Positions 14,484-22,516 of a DNA stretch of 24,396 nucleotides are shown one piece after another. Source of the DNA: an uncultured Collinsella sp. Lineage in GTDB: Bacteria; Actinomycetota; Coriobacteriia; Coriobacteriales; Coriobacteriaceae. Made by a program: the position numbers and the translations under genes. The notes beneath the pieces were generated by a model. The model saw only the letters and a list, made by a program, of their open reading frames with translations. It searched no databases and had not been told where the DNA came from. The stretch lies in the NCBI GenBank assembly GCA_900542275.1, contig UQMW01000035.1, positions 1-24,396 on the forward strand, in the 5' to 3' direction. The first letter of the stretch is position 1, and every line of letters starts with the position of its first letter.

Positions 14484-15941
14484 CTAACGCACCCCCTTCA
14501 GCGGTCCCTCGACCAGCCAAGATCCGGCATCCTCCAACAGCACCTCGCTAGGGTCGCAGCCCAACTCGCGGGCAAGAATCGCCACCACACGGCTTTGGCA
14601 AAAGCCGCTTTGGCATCGACCCATGCCGGCACGACAGCGGCGCTTGACGCCTTCGACCGAAACCGCGCCCGGCTGGCGTCGGATCGCGGCCACGATCTCG
14701 GCCTCGGGCACCGTCTCACAGCGGCAGACAATCTGCCCCCACGCGGGATCGGACTCAATGAGCTCTTTCTTGCGCGCGAGCGGTGCACGGTCAAAATCGT
14801 CCGGCGCGCGGCGAATCGGGTCCCAATCGTTCCGTTCATGCAGGGCAACGCCCGCCTCGCGCATCACGTGCTCCATGCGCTCGGCAATGGCCGGCGCGCT
14901 CGCCACGCCCGGCGACTGAATGCCCGCCGCCTGGAAAAGCCCCGGCACCACGGCCGACTGTCCAATAAAGAAGTCGTTCGTTCCCTGAATGACCGGACGC
15001 CCGCCGGCAAATGCGCGCACCACGCGGCGCGTATCTAGATCGGGCACCAGCTTGCGCGCGCCGGTCAGGAGCGCGTTCATATCGCTCGCATAGGTCTGCG
15101 TGTCGCCCGGCTCGCGCACGGCAGCCGTGGCGGTGATTACGGTGTTGCCATGCACGGTGCCCGTCACGATAACGCCCTTCGACACTGGCGTCGGCACGGG
15201 GTAGAGCGGCATGAGTGCGCGCGGTTCCTTGTCCAGCACCACGATGTTGCCCTGACGCCAGACCATCTGAAACTCCTCGGCGCCGGCCATATGCGAGATG
15301 TCCGCGGCTCCGTTGCCCGCAGCGTTGATCAGATAGCGACAGTGCACGTCTCCGGCGGGCGTTGCCAGCGTAAAGCGTGCGGCTTCGTCATCCGAGCCGG
15401 CAACTTCAATGGCCTCCACCGACGCGGACCGCATAAACGTCACGCCGTTGGCGACGGCGTTCTCCAGCGCGGCGATGGCAACCTCAAACGGGTCGACAAA
15501 CCCAGTCGAGGGGCACCACAACGCGCACGTTGCATCGGCACTGGCGCGCGGCTCTAATTCGTGGATGCGGTCGGGTCCGACGATCGACAGCTCGGGCACA
15601 CCGTTGACATGGCCGTTGCACCGCAGCTGCTCCAGATGCGCGCGGTCCTCGTCGCTAAACCCCAGCACCATCGATCCGGTGCGGCGGAATAAAAAGCTTA
15701 GATCCTGGGCCCACGTGCTATACAGCTCGCAACCACGGGCGTTGACCTGCGCCTTTACGGTGCCAGGGGCCGGATCGTAGCCGGCATGCACCAGGCCGCC
15801 GTTGGCCTTTGACGCACCCAGCGCGATGTCGTTGGCCGCCTCGACCACGCAAATGGACAGGTCATAGCGCGCGAGCTGCCGCGCGATAGCGCATCCGGTG
15901 ATGCCCGCGCCGACAATCGCGATATCAAACGTTTCTGTCAC
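14484..15941 (-). CDS. GlpA-like FAD-dependent dehydrogenase with C-terminal BFD-type [2Fe-2S] domain
   Basis: The DAO-type FAD fold starts with GAGITG at residues 11-16. The C-terminal domain carries Cys406-x-Cys408 and Cys443-x4-Cys448 (VCRCE ... RCQSGFC), the four-cysteine pattern of BFD-like [2Fe-2S] domains found in anaerobic glycerol-3-phosphate dehydrogenase GlpA. Glycerol 3-phosphate is the best guess for the substrate, but 2-hydroxyacid oxidases share the fold, and no glpK or glpF is adjacent. It is the first gene of a three-gene minus-strand operon. The GTG start at 15941 has GGGAGG 4 nt upstream. A perfect palindrome lies 18 nt before the start codon. Confidence 0.85.
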   Translation of the reverse strand: MTETFDIAIVGAGITGCAIARQLARYDLSICVVEAANDIALGASKANGGLVHAGYDPAPGTVKAQVNARGCELYSTWAQDLSFLFRRTGSMVLGFSDEDRAHLEQLRCNGHVNGVPELSIVGPDRIHELEPRASADATCALWCPSTGFVDPFEVAIAALENAVANGVTFMRSASVEAIEVAGSDDEAARFTLATPAGDVHCRYLINAAGNGAADISHMAGAEEFQMVWRQGNIVVLDKEPRALMPLYPVPTPVSKGVIVTGTVHGNTVITATAAVREPGDTQTYASDMNALLTGARKLVPDLDTRRVVRAFAGGRPVIQGTNDFFIGQSAVVPGLFQAAGIQSPGVASAPAIAERMEHVMREAGVALHERNDWDPIRRAPDDFDRAPLARKKELIESDPAWGQIVCRCETVPEAEIVAAIRRQPGAVSVEGVKRRCRAGMGRCQSGFCQSRVVAILARELGCDPSEVLLEDAGSWLVEGPLKGVR

Positions 15942-15958
15942 AGTGCCTCCCAGACGAG

Positions 15959-15973
15959 TTGACAGGCTGTCAA
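15959..15973. promoter_or_regulatory. Palindromic operator candidate before the GlpA-like operon
   Basis: TTGACAG-g-CTGTCAA is a perfect 7+1+7 palindrome 18 nt upstream of the GTG start at 15941. Its position near the expected promoter suggests a repressor site for the operon. No regulator gene is adjacent. Confidence 0.5.
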
Positions 15974-16046
15974 TAAGACTATCCTACGGTCTGAACACCC
16001 CCAGCGCGGCGGTAATGCGGCGAACAGCCCCGCAACACCCGCCAAC

Positions 16047-16090
16047 GGCAGACGAGGGGAGACTCAGTAACGTCGATAACCTCGTCTGCC
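16047..16090. other. 11-bp hairpin beside the repeat array
   Basis: GGCAGACGAGG (16047-16057) pairs perfectly with CCTCGTCTGCC (16080-16090) around a 22-nt loop. It lies between the GlpA-like operon start and the hairpin array and has no T tract. Confidence 0.5.
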
Positions 16091-16110
16091 GCCCCTGGTG
16101 TCAGAGTTTT

Positions 16111-16488
16111 GTCTCGTTCTGTAACAGTAAGCAGAAGAGTTGGGTCCCAGATGTTACAGATCGAGACGTTTGCCAGGCGGGCCCTCTGTTTGTCTCGATC
16201 TGTAACAGTAAGAGGGGAAAATCGGTCCTATGTGTTACAGATTGAGATTTAAAGTCAGGGAGAGATTTTCTGTCTCGATCTGTAACATCTAGTGACCGTT
16301 TTGGGGTCTAGATGTTACAGATTGAGATGAACCTATCAGTCGGTTTCGAATGTCTCAATCTGTAACAGTTAGACCTGTTTTTGCCGGGTAACTGTTACAG
16401 ATTGAGACATTCGGTTCGGACGGTTTTCTACGTCTTGATCTGTAACAGCTAGCTGATGATTTGGGTTCTAGATGTTACAGATTGAGAT
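16111..16488. repeat. Array of ten alternating 16-nt repeats forming five hairpins, 80-81 bp period
   Basis: Forward copies (GTCTCGATCTGTAACA and variants) start at 16111, 16192, 16272, 16352 and 16432. Reverse copies (TGTTACAGATTGAGAC and variants) start at 16152, 16233, 16313, 16393 and 16473. Every forward-to-reverse loop is exactly 25 nt, and the gaps between hairpins are 24, 23, 23 and 23 nt. Loop sequences differ, but in units 3-5 the loop ends (TCTAG/CTAGA, GTTA/TAAC, CTAG/CTAG) extend the stem. Seven of the eight deviations from Watson-Crick pairing are G-T pairs that stay paired in a + strand RNA; the other is T-T in unit 1. It fills the region between a divergent pair of genes, ending 99 nt before the zinc-ribbon gene. 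I find no matching named element. Confidence 0.92.
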
Positions 16489-16587
16489 GTTTGTGTCCGC
16501 GCCAGCCCCGCCCCTAGCCGTGGTCCCATATAAACAAACCCCGTGGTAAACTTGACTGGACTGTAAATAATCCGAAAGGTACCCGTA

Positions 16588-17019
16588 ATGTCCAAGTACA
16601 TCTCCGAGCTCATGTCGCCGCAGCTTATGGGCGTCGTCTATGCCTTCGTTGGCTTTATCATCGCCCTGTATGTGCTGTCGGTCGTCTATGTGTTCATCGA
16701 CGCTCGCCGCCGCGGCGCCAGCGCCTACGTGGCATGGGGCATCATTGCCCTCATCCCGTTTGTAGGCCTCATCGCCTACCTGGTCCTGCGCCCGCACTCC
16801 TACGCGTCCGACCGCGAGGAGCAGGAGCTGGATATGGCCCTGCGCGAGCGCCAGCTTGCCCAGTACGGCACCTGCCCGCAGTGCGGCGCCCCCATCGAGA
16901 AGGACTTTGTCGTCTGCCCGGTGTGCGACACTCAGGTTCGCAACGTCTGCCCCAGCTGCCATCGTCCGCTCGATGCGCACTGGAAGGTCTGCCCCTACTG
17001 CCGAACTCGCATCCAGTAA
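16588..17019 (+). CDS. Membrane-anchored double zinc-ribbon protein
   Basis: 143 aa. Two hydrophobic helices, about residues 12-36 and 46-67, flank a short basic loop (DARRRG). An acidic/charged linker and two zinc ribbons follow, with CxxC knuckles at Cys96/99, Cys110/113, Cys121/124 and Cys135/138 (CPQC, CPVC, CPSC, CPYC). The layout suggests a small inner-membrane protein with a cytoplasmic zinc domain, similar in outline to DZANK-type proteins that often accompany signalling or stress proteins. The precise role is unknown. GAAAGG lies 8 nt before the ATG. No clear promoter is visible; the hairpin array upstream could be part of its leader. A hairpin ends the unit before thrS. Confidence 0.85.
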   Translation: MSKYISELMSPQLMGVVYAFVGFIIALYVLSVVYVFIDARRRGASAYVAWGIIALIPFVGLIAYLVLRPHSYASDREEQELDMALRERQLAQYGTCPQCGAPIEKDFVVCPVCDTQVRNVCPSCHRPLDAHWKVCPYCRTRIQ

Positions 17020-17123
17020 CGCATCCATCGCCGGGCCGGCCGCAAGCCACGGGCACCGCGCGTCCCGCGCAAGCCACGCGCGCCCCACGCCCCGCCCCAC
17101 ACGATGAAGCATGCGTAGAAAAT

Positions 17124-17158
17124 CGCCCGCCGTGCCATTAAGGTGCGGCGGGCGCTTG
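17124..17158 (+). terminator. Hairpin after the zinc-ribbon gene, possible terminator
   Basis: CGCCCGCCGTGCC (17124-17136) pairs with GGTGCGGCGGGCG (17142-17154) with two wobbles and a 5-nt loop. The 3' side is only CTTGTA, while the opposite strand has ATTTTCT, so termination may be weak in the + direction. Confidence 0.5.
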
Positions 17159-17183
17159 TATACCAAGGCAACCTGCCTATAAT
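17156..17183 (+). promoter_or_regulatory. Promoter of thrS
   Basis: A perfect -10 TATAAT (17178-17183) lies 16 nt after a poor -35 TTGTAT (17156-17161). Transcription would start near 17190, giving a leader of about 63 nt. Confidence 0.6.
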
Positions 17184-17226
17184 GATGCAAGTCAAAACGC
17201 CGAGCGCATCGCACGCACTTGCATCA
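17183..17226. repeat. Inverted repeat at the thrS transcription start
   Basis: TGATGCAAGT (17183-17192) and ACTTGCATCA (17217-17226) are a perfect 10-bp inverted repeat with a 24-nt spacer. The left arm straddles the predicted transcription start, so it fits a DNA operator better than an RNA stem. Confidence 0.45.
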
Positions 17227-17252
17227 GGCATCCGAGAGGAGAAAACATACCC

Positions 17253-19016
<1,764 letters not shown>

Positions 19017-19039
19017 GGCAAACTTCACAACAATTAACA

Positions 19040-19073
19040 AAGGCGACCGTCCACAGAGGGCGGTCGCCTTTTT
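19040..19073 (+). terminator. thrS terminator 1
   Basis: AAGGCGACCG (19040-19049) pairs with CGGTCGCCTT (19061-19070) around an 11-nt loop, followed by a T run (TTTTT, 19069-19073). Confidence 0.9.
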
Positions 19074-19087
19074 CTTAACAAAATAAG

Positions 19088-19115
19088 AAAAGCCGCTGGT
19101 TGAGCGGCTTTTTTT
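19088..19115 (+). terminator. thrS terminator 2 (tandem)
   Basis: AAAAGCCGCT (19088-19097) pairs with AGCGGCTTTT (19103-19112), loop GGTTG, with a T8 tract. It lies 15 nt after the first terminator and insulates the polysaccharide operon from thrS read-through. Confidence 0.9.
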
Positions 19116-19128
19116 GTTGCACAAAAAG

Positions 19129-19250
19129 GTACAGGTTTTTGTAGAGGGGTATGGAGATGTACCTACTAGCAGTACATTTTGCGTAATCTGGGCAAACGCT
19201 GATTAATTGCTCGTATAATGTCGTCTGTCGAAAGATACAAAAACCTGTAC
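19129..19250. repeat. Inverted repeat flanking the polysaccharide operon promoter
   Basis: GTACAGGTTTTTGTA (19129-19143) recurs in perfect inverted form at 19236-19250 (TACAAAAACCTGTAC). AAAA/TTTT extends it outward past one bulged base. A third pair, ATGTAC (19157-19162) and GTACAT (19172-19177), lies inside. The arms bracket the -10 box at 19214-19219, with the right arm downstream of the expected start site. This could be paired regulator sites with looping, or a footprint of promoter inversion. Confidence 0.6.
19214..19219 (+). promoter_or_regulatory. -10 box of the polysaccharide operon
   Basis: A perfect TATAAT with no recognisable -35 at 16-18 nt spacing, which suggests activator dependence. 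It gives a leader of about 115 nt before the antiterminator gene. Confidence 0.5.
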
Positions 19251-19303
19251 TTTTGCGACTGCGCCTAGCTGCGAGCGAGAAGCCTGTTCTAAACGCCCCT
19301 GCA

Positions 19304-19320
19304 TTTGCGTGCATCGCAAA
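19304..19320 (+). promoter_or_regulatory. Leader hairpin, candidate antiterminator recognition site
   Basis: TTTGCG (19304-19309) pairs with CGCAAA (19315-19320) with a 5-nt loop TGCAT. It lies in the untranslated leader 21 nt before the LoaP-type gene. LoaP proteins are known to act through a small RNA hairpin in operon leaders; assigning this hairpin to that role is inference. Confidence 0.35.
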
Positions 19321-19341
19321 GCCAAAAGAGGGGGCGAGAAC

Positions 19342-19932
19342 ATGGAACAGACGGCACGGCGCCAAGAACAGCTGCCGGGGGCATTTAACGGCGCCACCAC
19401 CAACAGCCATAACGGCCGCGTCCGCTGGTATCTGGTCCACACCCCCCATGGAAAAGAGCGCGAGACCTGCGAAAAGGTCCGCCGCATTATCCCGCACGAG
19501 CTGATGCAGAACGCTTTTGTGATGCAAAAGGAGTTCTGGTTTAAGCGGGGCGGCGCTTGGTCGCTCCAAACCAAACCCATGTACAAGGAATATTTCTTCG
19601 TTGCCACGCACGATGCCGCCGCGCTCGATAGGGCCTTGGCCCAGTTGAGCTTTGGCTGCCGCATCGCCGGCAGTAGGGAGCGGGCATACATGCCCATGCC
19701 GGACGATGCGCAGGATTGGTACCGCAGCGTGCTGGACGACGACGGCGTGGTGCGCAACAGCGTCGCCCGTATAGAAGGCGGCGTGTTGCACATAGAGCAG
19801 GGTCCCTTGGTGGGGCAAGAGTCCCGCGTTAAAAAGATCGACCGTCATAAACGCTGGTGCCTAGTGGATGTGGGCGAAGGCGACTCCGCATTTAGGGAGC
19901 TGCTTCCGATCGACGTGCCCAGCAAAACGTAA
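19342..19932 (+). CDS. NusG-family specialised antiterminator (LoaP-like)
   Basis: 196 aa. The NusG N-terminal (NGN) domain spans about residues 27-115, starting RVRWYLVHTPHGKERETCEKV and including the hydrophobic strand YKEYFFVA. A KOW segment lies at about 141-168 (IEQGPLVGQESRVKKIDRHK). It differs from housekeeping NusG and fits the LoaP group found at the head of long polysaccharide or antibiotic operons in Firmicutes and Actinobacteria, where it lets RNA polymerase pass terminators. ATG 19342 follows GAGGGGGCG; an in-frame ATG at 19309 falls within the leader hairpin and is less likely. It is the first gene after tandem terminators and a promoter, and heads the glycan operon. Confidence 0.85.
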   Translation: MEQTARRQEQLPGAFNGATTNSHNGRVRWYLVHTPHGKERETCEKVRRIIPHELMQNAFVMQKEFWFKRGGAWSLQTKPMYKEYFFVATHDAAALDRALAQLSFGCRIAGSRERAYMPMPDDAQDWYRSVLDDDGVVRNSVARIEGGVLHIEQGPLVGQESRVKKIDRHKRWCLVDVGEGDSAFRELLPIDVPSKT

Positions 19933-19978
19933 GGGAGACGTTGTACCAGCGATTTATTTGGATTTTGGATTCATAGAT

Positions 19979-19988
19979 GGGGGGGGGG
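19979..19988 (+). repeat. G10 homopolymer before the sugar transferase
   Basis: Ten consecutive G bases directly follow AT at 19977, so the tract supplies the G of an ATG. In the present length that ATG reads MGGGFLGTGT then stops. With one more G (or two fewer) it would run in frame into the sugar transferase. TTCCTGGGGACAGGAA follows immediately. Confidence 0.7.
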
Positions 19989-20005
19989 TTCCTGGGGACA
20001 GGAAC

Positions 20006-20719
20006 GTGAGTTTTATTGTGGCTGCTAAAGAAGTAACAGAGAGTTGTGCATCAACGGTTGGTGCGCTGGCTTTCAATCAGATAAAGCCGAGTGGCACGCT
20101 TGGGTATCGCATCGTCAAGAGGCTGTTTGACCTTGTATTTAGTCTTTTGATGAGTGTTCTGCTATTGATTCCTATTGCTGTTGTTTGCGCGCTTATTTGC
20201 CTTGAATCGCCCGGCAGCCCTATGTACACCCAGGATCGCGTTGGCAAGGGCGGAAAGACAATCAAGATTTTTAAGCTCCGCAGTATGGTCGCTGATGCAA
20301 ACGACGTGCGCAAGTACCTGAGCCCTGAGCAGCTACATCAGTGGGAAGTCGAGCGCAAGGTCGATGATGACCCTCGTATTACCAAGATTGGTCAGTTCAT
20401 TCGCAAATGCTCTATCGACGAGATGCCTCAGTTTCTCAATGTGCTGAACGGTGACCTTTCTGTCATTGGTCCTCGCCCCATTACAAGAGATGAGCTTGAG
20501 CAGCACTTTTCCGACGAGGAGAAGGCTGAGTTGCTTTCTGTTCAACCCGGCATCACGGGTCTGTGGCAGGCAACCGACCGTAACGAGGCGACATTTGAGA
20601 GTGGCTTGCGTCAGAAGATCGAACTTTGTTATGTGCAGAATCGATGCTTCCGTATGGATTGCAAGTGCTTCGCAGGCACCTTTGGGGCCATGTTCGGCAA
20701 AGAGAGAACGGGGCGCTAG
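20006..20719 (+). CDS. Polyprenyl-phosphate sugar-1-phosphate transferase (bacterial sugar transferase family)
   Basis: This monotopic membrane enzyme starts repeat-unit assembly by moving a sugar phosphate from a nucleotide sugar to undecaprenyl phosphate. A hydrophobic segment lies at about residues 40-66. KIFKLRSM (88-94 region), the catalytic Asp138-Glu139 in IDEMPQFLNVL, GDLSVIGPRP (149-158) and QPGITGLWQ (180-188) are the family hallmarks. It is the short form (237 aa), without the extra N-terminal membrane region of WbaP. I chose GTG 20006 (AGGA just upstream, only 2 nt spacing); GTG 20018 is an alternative, and the frame stays open further upstream through the G10 tract, so the start is uncertain. 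It is AT-richer than flanking core genes. The stop abuts the next ATG. Confidence 0.85.
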   Translation: MSFIVAAKEVTESCASTVGALAFNQIKPSGTLGYRIVKRLFDLVFSLLMSVLLLIPIAVVCALICLESPGSPMYTQDRVGKGGKTIKIFKLRSMVADANDVRKYLSPEQLHQWEVERKVDDDPRITKIGQFIRKCSIDEMPQFLNVLNGDLSVIGPRPITRDELEQHFSDEEKAELLSVQPGITGLWQATDRNEATFESGLRQKIELCYVQNRCFRMDCKCFAGTFGAMFGKERTGR

Positions 20720-21589
20720 ATGGATATTTCTGTCATCATCCCGACTCTTAATGCTGAACATGAAATTGAGACGCTCTTAATCGCCCTTGATCGCCAGTCA
20801 ATTCAGCCGAATGAGATTCTGGTCGTCGATTCCGCATCGGATGATAAAACTATCGAGTTGGTTCAGAAACACAAAGGCGTTCGCTTGCTGCAGATCGATC
20901 GTCAGGATTTCAACCACGGCACCACAAGAGACAAGGCGCTGCGGGAGTCGAGCGGCGACTTTGTATGTTTTCTCACCCAAGATGCCGTGCCCGTTTCCGA
21001 TGATTATCTGAAGCGGCTTGTTGCTCCCATGGTTGATGATTCCGACATCGCCCTTGTAAGTGGCAGGCAACTGCCCAAGGCGGATGCTCGGCGCTTTGAG
21101 CAGCTGGTGCGTGGTTTCAACTATCCTGATTCGCCATCCGTTCGTTCGAAATGCGATCTCGAGAAACTCGGTATTAAGACGTTTTTTGCATCTGACGCCT
21201 GTTCTGCCTATCGACGGATCGCATATCTCGAATGCGGTGGATTCGATCATGTTAACACCAACGAGGACATGCTCATGGCCGCCAAGTTTATCGCCTCGGG
21301 TATGAAGGTTGCTTACGAGCCGCATGCCGAGGTCTTTCACTCGCACAACTTGACGCCAGCCCAGCAGTTTGCCCGCAACCGCGCCGTCGGTTTCTTTCTC
21401 GAAACGCATGCGGACGATCTCATGCATGCAAGTGAGATCGGTGAAGGGGGCCGGCTCGTCAAAGCGGTCTCCTCCCAGCTCCTTCGGGAGGGCAATCTGG
21501 TCGAGTTCATCGCCTTCGGCGTCGACTGCTGCGCCCGCCTTCTGGGAAACCGCGCCGGCCGCAGGGCCGCTAGAAAAGAAAGGCCATAG
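20720..21589 (+). CDS. Family 2 glycosyltransferase, rhamnosyltransferase-like
   Basis: 289 aa, GT-A fold. SVIIPTLNAEHEIETLL at the N terminus is the nucleotide-sugar binding strand. VVDSASDDKT and FNHGTTRD (residues 64-71) follow; the latter is typical of rhamnosyltransferases. LTQDAVP is the metal-binding region and NEDMLMAAK the likely catalytic acidic motif. No membrane segment is evident apart from a weakly hydrophobic C-terminal stretch, so it is probably cytoplasmic and peripheral. The ATG directly follows the TAG of the sugar transferase. rmlA and rmlB downstream make dTDP-rhamnose, its probable donor. AT-rich codon use marks it as part of the variable portion of the operon. Confidence 0.85.
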   Translation: MDISVIIPTLNAEHEIETLLIALDRQSIQPNEILVVDSASDDKTIELVQKHKGVRLLQIDRQDFNHGTTRDKALRESSGDFVCFLTQDAVPVSDDYLKRLVAPMVDDSDIALVSGRQLPKADARRFEQLVRGFNYPDSPSVRSKCDLEKLGIKTFFASDACSAYRRIAYLECGGFDHVNTNEDMLMAAKFIASGMKVAYEPHAEVFHSHNLTPAQQFARNRAVGFFLETHADDLMHASEIGEGGRLVKAVSSQLLREGNLVEFIAFGVDCCARLLGNRAGRRAARKERP

Positions 21590-21592
21590 CCA

Positions 21593-22492
21593 GTGAAAGG
21601 CATCATCCTCGCCGGCGGGTCCGGCACCCGCCTGTACCCGCTCACGCTCGTGACCTCAAAGCAGCTGCTGCCGGTCTACGACAAGCCCATGATCTACTAC
21701 CCGCTGTCCACCCTCATGCTGGCGGGCATCCGGGACATCCTGGTCATCTCCACGCCGACGGACCTCCCCAACTTCGAGCGCCTGCTCGGGGACGGCTCGC
21801 GCTACGGCGTGAACCTGTCCTACGCCGAGCAGCCGAGCCCCGACGGCCTGGCCCAGGCCTTCACCATCGGCGAGGACTTCATCGCCGGCGAGCCGTGCGC
21901 CCTGGTGCTCGGCGACAACATCTTCTACGGCAACGGCCTGTCCCGCCACCTGACGCGCGCCGTCCAGAACGCCGAGTCGGGCCGCGCCACGGTCTTCGGC
22001 TACCACGTGGACGACCCCGAGCGCTTCGGCGTCGTGGAGTTCGACGGCGAGGGCAGGGCCGTCTCCATCGAGGAGAAGCCAGCCGAGCCCAAGAGCTCCT
22101 ACGCCGTCACCGGCCTGTACTTTTACCCGGGCGACGTCGCCGCCAAGGCCCATGAGGTCAGGCCCTCGGCCCGCGGCGAGCTGGAGATCACCGACCTCAA
22201 CCGGATGTACCTGGAGGAGGGGACGCTGTCCGTGGTCACCCTCGGCCGCGGCTACGCGTGGCTGGACACCGGCACCATGGAGAGCCTGCACGAGGCCGCC
22301 GAGTTCGTCCGCGCCGTGGAGCACTCCCAGGACCTGCCCGTGTCCGTGCCCGAGGAGATCGCCTGGGAGAACGGCTGGATCACGACCGCCGAGCTGGAGG
22401 AGGCCGCCAAGGCCTACGGCAAGTCGGTCTACGGGCAGCACCTCAAGAAGGTCGCCGCCGGCGAGATCGTCAACAGCCCGCGCGAGTACTAA
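21593..22492 (+). CDS. rmlA: Glucose-1-phosphate thymidylyltransferase
   Basis: RmlA (RfbA) makes dTDP-glucose, the first step of dTDP-L-rhamnose synthesis. The nucleotidyltransferase signature GGSGTRLYPLT is at residues 8-18, followed by SKQLLPVYDKPMIYYPL, LVLGDNIFYG and EEKPAEPKS. At 299 aa it is full length. The start is GTG 21593 with AAAGG 9 nt upstream, 3 nt after the glycosyltransferase stop. Codon use switches sharply to GC-rich here, unlike the genes on both sides except rmlB, which suggests that the operon was assembled from a conserved sugar-nucleotide cassette and exchangeable segments. Confidence 0.96.
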   Translation: MKGIILAGGSGTRLYPLTLVTSKQLLPVYDKPMIYYPLSTLMLAGIRDILVISTPTDLPNFERLLGDGSRYGVNLSYAEQPSPDGLAQAFTIGEDFIAGEPCALVLGDNIFYGNGLSRHLTRAVQNAESGRATVFGYHVDDPERFGVVEFDGEGRAVSIEEKPAEPKSSYAVTGLYFYPGDVAAKAHEVRPSARGELEITDLNRMYLEEGTLSVVTLGRGYAWLDTGTMESLHEAAEFVRAVEHSQDLPVSVPEEIAWENGWITTAELEEAAKAYGKSVYGQHLKKVAAGEIVNSPREY

Positions 22493-22516
22493 TTGCCTGG
22501 TGAAAGGGGATGAGTG

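Noticed and set aside
16047..16090. Terminator for a gene in this gap
   Set aside because: Stable stem but no T tract on either strand and no gene ending there.
15898..16245. 115-aa open frame on the + strand over the GlpA-like start and the repeat array
   Set aside because: It begins inside the opposite-strand gene and its C-terminal half is only the translated repeats (recurring FVS-CNSK units); no ribosome site.
16111..16488. CRISPR array
   Set aside because: Repeats are 16 nt and alternate in orientation, spacers are 23-25 nt with related ends, and no cas genes are nearby.
19868..20005. Upstream extension of the sugar transferase overlapping the antiterminator gene
   Set aside because: The frame is open but shows no family similarity and would overlap the previous gene; it crosses a G10 tract.
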